64,000 nucleotides of DNA from Echiichthys vipera (lineage: Eukaryota > Chordata > Actinopteri > Perciformes > Trachinidae). Position 1 is the stretch's first letter. Every line of letters starts with the position of its first letter. Below, one piece after another: positions 57,890 to 64,000 of the stretch. Position numbers and translations under genes: made by a program. Below the pieces are notes generated by a model, which saw nothing but the letters and a program-made list of their open reading frames with translations, was not told the origin of the DNA and did no database searches. Location of the stretch: positions 13,562,917 through 13,626,916 of the forward strand of contig OY829651.1 of assembly GCA_963691815.1 (NCBI GenBank). Reading direction: 5' to 3'.

Positions 57890-58974
57890 CACCCTTTCTG
57901 ATATACACCAGCTGAGCCTCAAGCCACATAAATGGACTACAGACTCACACACACGCACACACACACTACATGTAGTCAAGCAGCTCGAGATCTACAGCAT
58001 CGTTTGATGTTGTCCTGAAGTCTCTGATGGCCCTACAAAGACAGATGGTTTCTAGAGAGGCTGTGAATGTGTGTATGTCACACTCTGTGCATTTGATACT
58101 ATGCAAAGCATGCTTACAGTGGTTAAGCTATTTCAACTTTTTATTCAGTTAAATCTAAGCAAACCAAATTTCTCACTGACATAGAGGAGGAGGATTTTTT
58201 TTTTATGTTTCTCTCTGTGACTCTATATCAGTTTCTCTCTTGCTCAGGTGATTTCTCTCAGCACTTTCTTATTGTATTCATCTCCCTCTCGCTGTCTCTC
58301 TTTCTAGCTCCATCCTTAGGGGTTTGCTAAGGCAGAAGCTACAGTAGGTGTTAATTAGAGATAGAAGTAAGCGTAGAGACAAGAGGATGAAGTGAACAAA
58401 CAAGAGAGATGGGCGGGAGAAGATTGTTAGCGCGAGAAGACAAGAGAGACGAAAGCAACGAAGGTCCAATAGATAATATACTGATGCAAGAGCAGGGCTG
58501 AATGGGAAAAAAACACACAAAACATTCCCTATATATCCCATTTGCCAAGATAACATTCTCTATCGAGTAACCAATCATTCATTCATTCAGCTTTGAGTAG
58601 CTGTTTTCATCAGAGATGAGGCAACAAAAGGTCTTTACAGTGTTTTTCTGCTCAGTCTCAAGGGTGCCTGGGTAAATGTCATTCATTTGGATCAAACGCG
58701 CACCTGCCGACATTGTTTCTCCAATCTGGATGGGTTCTGAGCTCTGGCGGCAACAACAAACTCAAGGGCAGGAAATTATTTTTTTCAATGCCCACTGGGT
58801 GCAGTTGCTCATTTATTTCAGAGCTTATCTACCATTTCTACATTTTATTGCTTTGATTGATTTTCAAAATAGAAAAGAAATCCCAGATGATGATTGGAGG
58901 TTGAGTCAGCCACACAGTTATCATGAAGTTGCTATTATTTCTTCTACTCATATCATTCTATCATATTCACCACC
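57890..58974. other. Non-coding DNA, probable macrod1 intron
   Basis: No exon with the expected VDG sequence of the next macrodomain segment was found. A short A/G-rich segment lies at about 58365..58470. Confidence 0.4.
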
Positions 58975-59260
58975 ATAATTATTATTATTCATAGTTATGT
59001 TACCTTAACTGCCATTATTTCTACTTTCTATCATATTCACCCCATATATTTCTGCCATAACTATTGTTAGTCATATTCATATTATTACTATAGATATTAT
59101 TACAGTTAATCTTAATTCTGTGGCCTGTCTTTGTGTATCTGTCACACGAATGGTTGGGTCTTTGTAAATCAGTGGTGTGGTCTAGACCTGCTCTATTAAG
59201 TGTCTTGAGATAACTTTTGTTATGATTTGGCACTATAAATATAATTTAATTGAATTGAAT
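58975..59260 (+). mobile_element. L2-like LINE 3' UTR and tail
   Basis: An ATT/ATC-rich 3' UTR-like stretch leads into TTGGGTCTTTGTAAATCAG, GTGTCTTGAGATAACTT and ATTTGGCACTATAAATATAA, ending TTGAATTGAAT. It aligns with 45255..45375 and is a separate copy of the same family. Confidence 0.65.
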
Positions 59261-59379
59261 GATTATTGAAGTGGTGAAAATTTAGATTTTTATTTGAAAA
59301 TGTGTCTACAATTCGCATTACATTCGCATTTGGATGGAAACCTGGCTACTGTGTCCAGCTGTTTTTCTGATCTTACTCT

Positions 59380-59607
59380 GGGAAAGTTAACAAATAAGAA
59401 GGTGTGTGTTTGTGTCTGGTTCCATGCGGAGGGCGCAGCATAACTAAAATCCCTTTTCCCCAGTTCAGTACGGACTCTAGGTACAGTTAGTAGGAACAAA
59501 TCCTCAGAGCGGAGCTGACGGGTTCCTGTGTTTGCCCCAATGACATACTTCTGCAGATATGAAGGAAGATCACCTTCATCAACATAAGCAGTCTTTATTA
59601 ATAACAT
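59380..59607 (-). mobile_element. LINE reverse-transcriptase C-terminal fragment
   Basis: Minus-strand reading gives DLPSYLQKYVI, TRQLRSEDLFLLTVPRVRTE and DFSYAAPSAWN. This matches the conserved C-terminal block (PSYL...LRSxDxxLLxVPR...FSxxAPxxWN) of fish L2/Rex-type LINE ORF2 proteins. It lacks the catalytic region. The orientation is opposite to the tail at 58975, so it is an independent insertion. Confidence 0.75.
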
Positions 59608-63758
<4,151 letters not shown>

Positions 63759-64000
63759 CTGCATTTTAGTGAAGACACAGATAAAACACATATTGTCCCA
63801 TACAGGTGACAAGCGCTCATACAAGAATTCTGAGTTTTTAATTAGATCAATTGGTGCTTTGAGAAACATGCTAATGTCAGCATAGTAGCATGATTTAAGC
63901 CACCTTTATTATTTTTTCATGTCTAGCAGGTATGGTAATGTTTACCATGCTCAGTATCTTACATTATCAACATGTTAAAATTTGGTAATAAACACTTTAA

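Overview
This is vertebrate nuclear DNA, almost certainly from a teleost fish. The evidence is one intact protein gene with an unmistakable FLRT1 sequence, large AT-rich non-coding stretches, very many long CA/TG microsatellites, and decayed fish-type mobile elements (Tc1-like, hAT-like MITEs, CR1/Rex1- and L2-like retrotransposon pieces). No bacterial or viral gene, CRISPR array, rRNA or convincing tRNA gene was seen.

Gene content is sparse. On the minus strand, 14247..16439 is the complete single-exon coding region of flrt1, a cell-surface LRR/fibronectin-III adhesion protein of 730 residues. A splice acceptor sits 15 nt upstream of its ATG. A CpG-rich block about 25 kb away (41360..41970) contains a minus-strand splice donor and is the best candidate for the flrt1 promoter and 5' non-coding exon. 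On the plus strand, 56950..56979 is a 30-nt micro-exon with strong splice sites. It encodes the ADP-ribose-binding loop NKTLLGGGG of a MacroD-type macrodomain, so it is read as one exon of macrod1. In mammals FLRT1 lies inside an intron of MACROD1 on the opposite strand. The window reproduces that arrangement, so most of the 64 kb is probably macrod1 intron, and the exons before and after the micro-exon lie outside.

Layout: 1-9.7 kb holds MITE remnants, a decayed CR1/Rex1-like LINE, a 67-bp tandem repeat and an internally deleted Tc1-like element. 12-17 kb holds flrt1 with its 3' flank and 5' splice site. 17-41 kb is intronic, with a foldback element (23.5 kb), long CA/TG tracts and a hAT-like insertion nested in an older repeat (38.4-39.3 kb). 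41.4-42.3 kb is the CpG block plus facing TG and CA tracts. 46.8-49.5 kb is dense in simple repeats and ends in a GC-rich terminal-inverted-repeat element. 52-53 kb holds two more interspersed repeats. 56.95 kb is the macrod1 micro-exon. 61.6-62.7 kb is a compound TG/TCTG tract of 1.1 kb. All long ORFs other than flrt1 are simple-repeat translations or antisense shadows.

No undescribed biochemical system was found. The best second looks are the conserved nested gene pair, the micro-exon, the inferred flrt1 promoter and several unclassified repeat structures.
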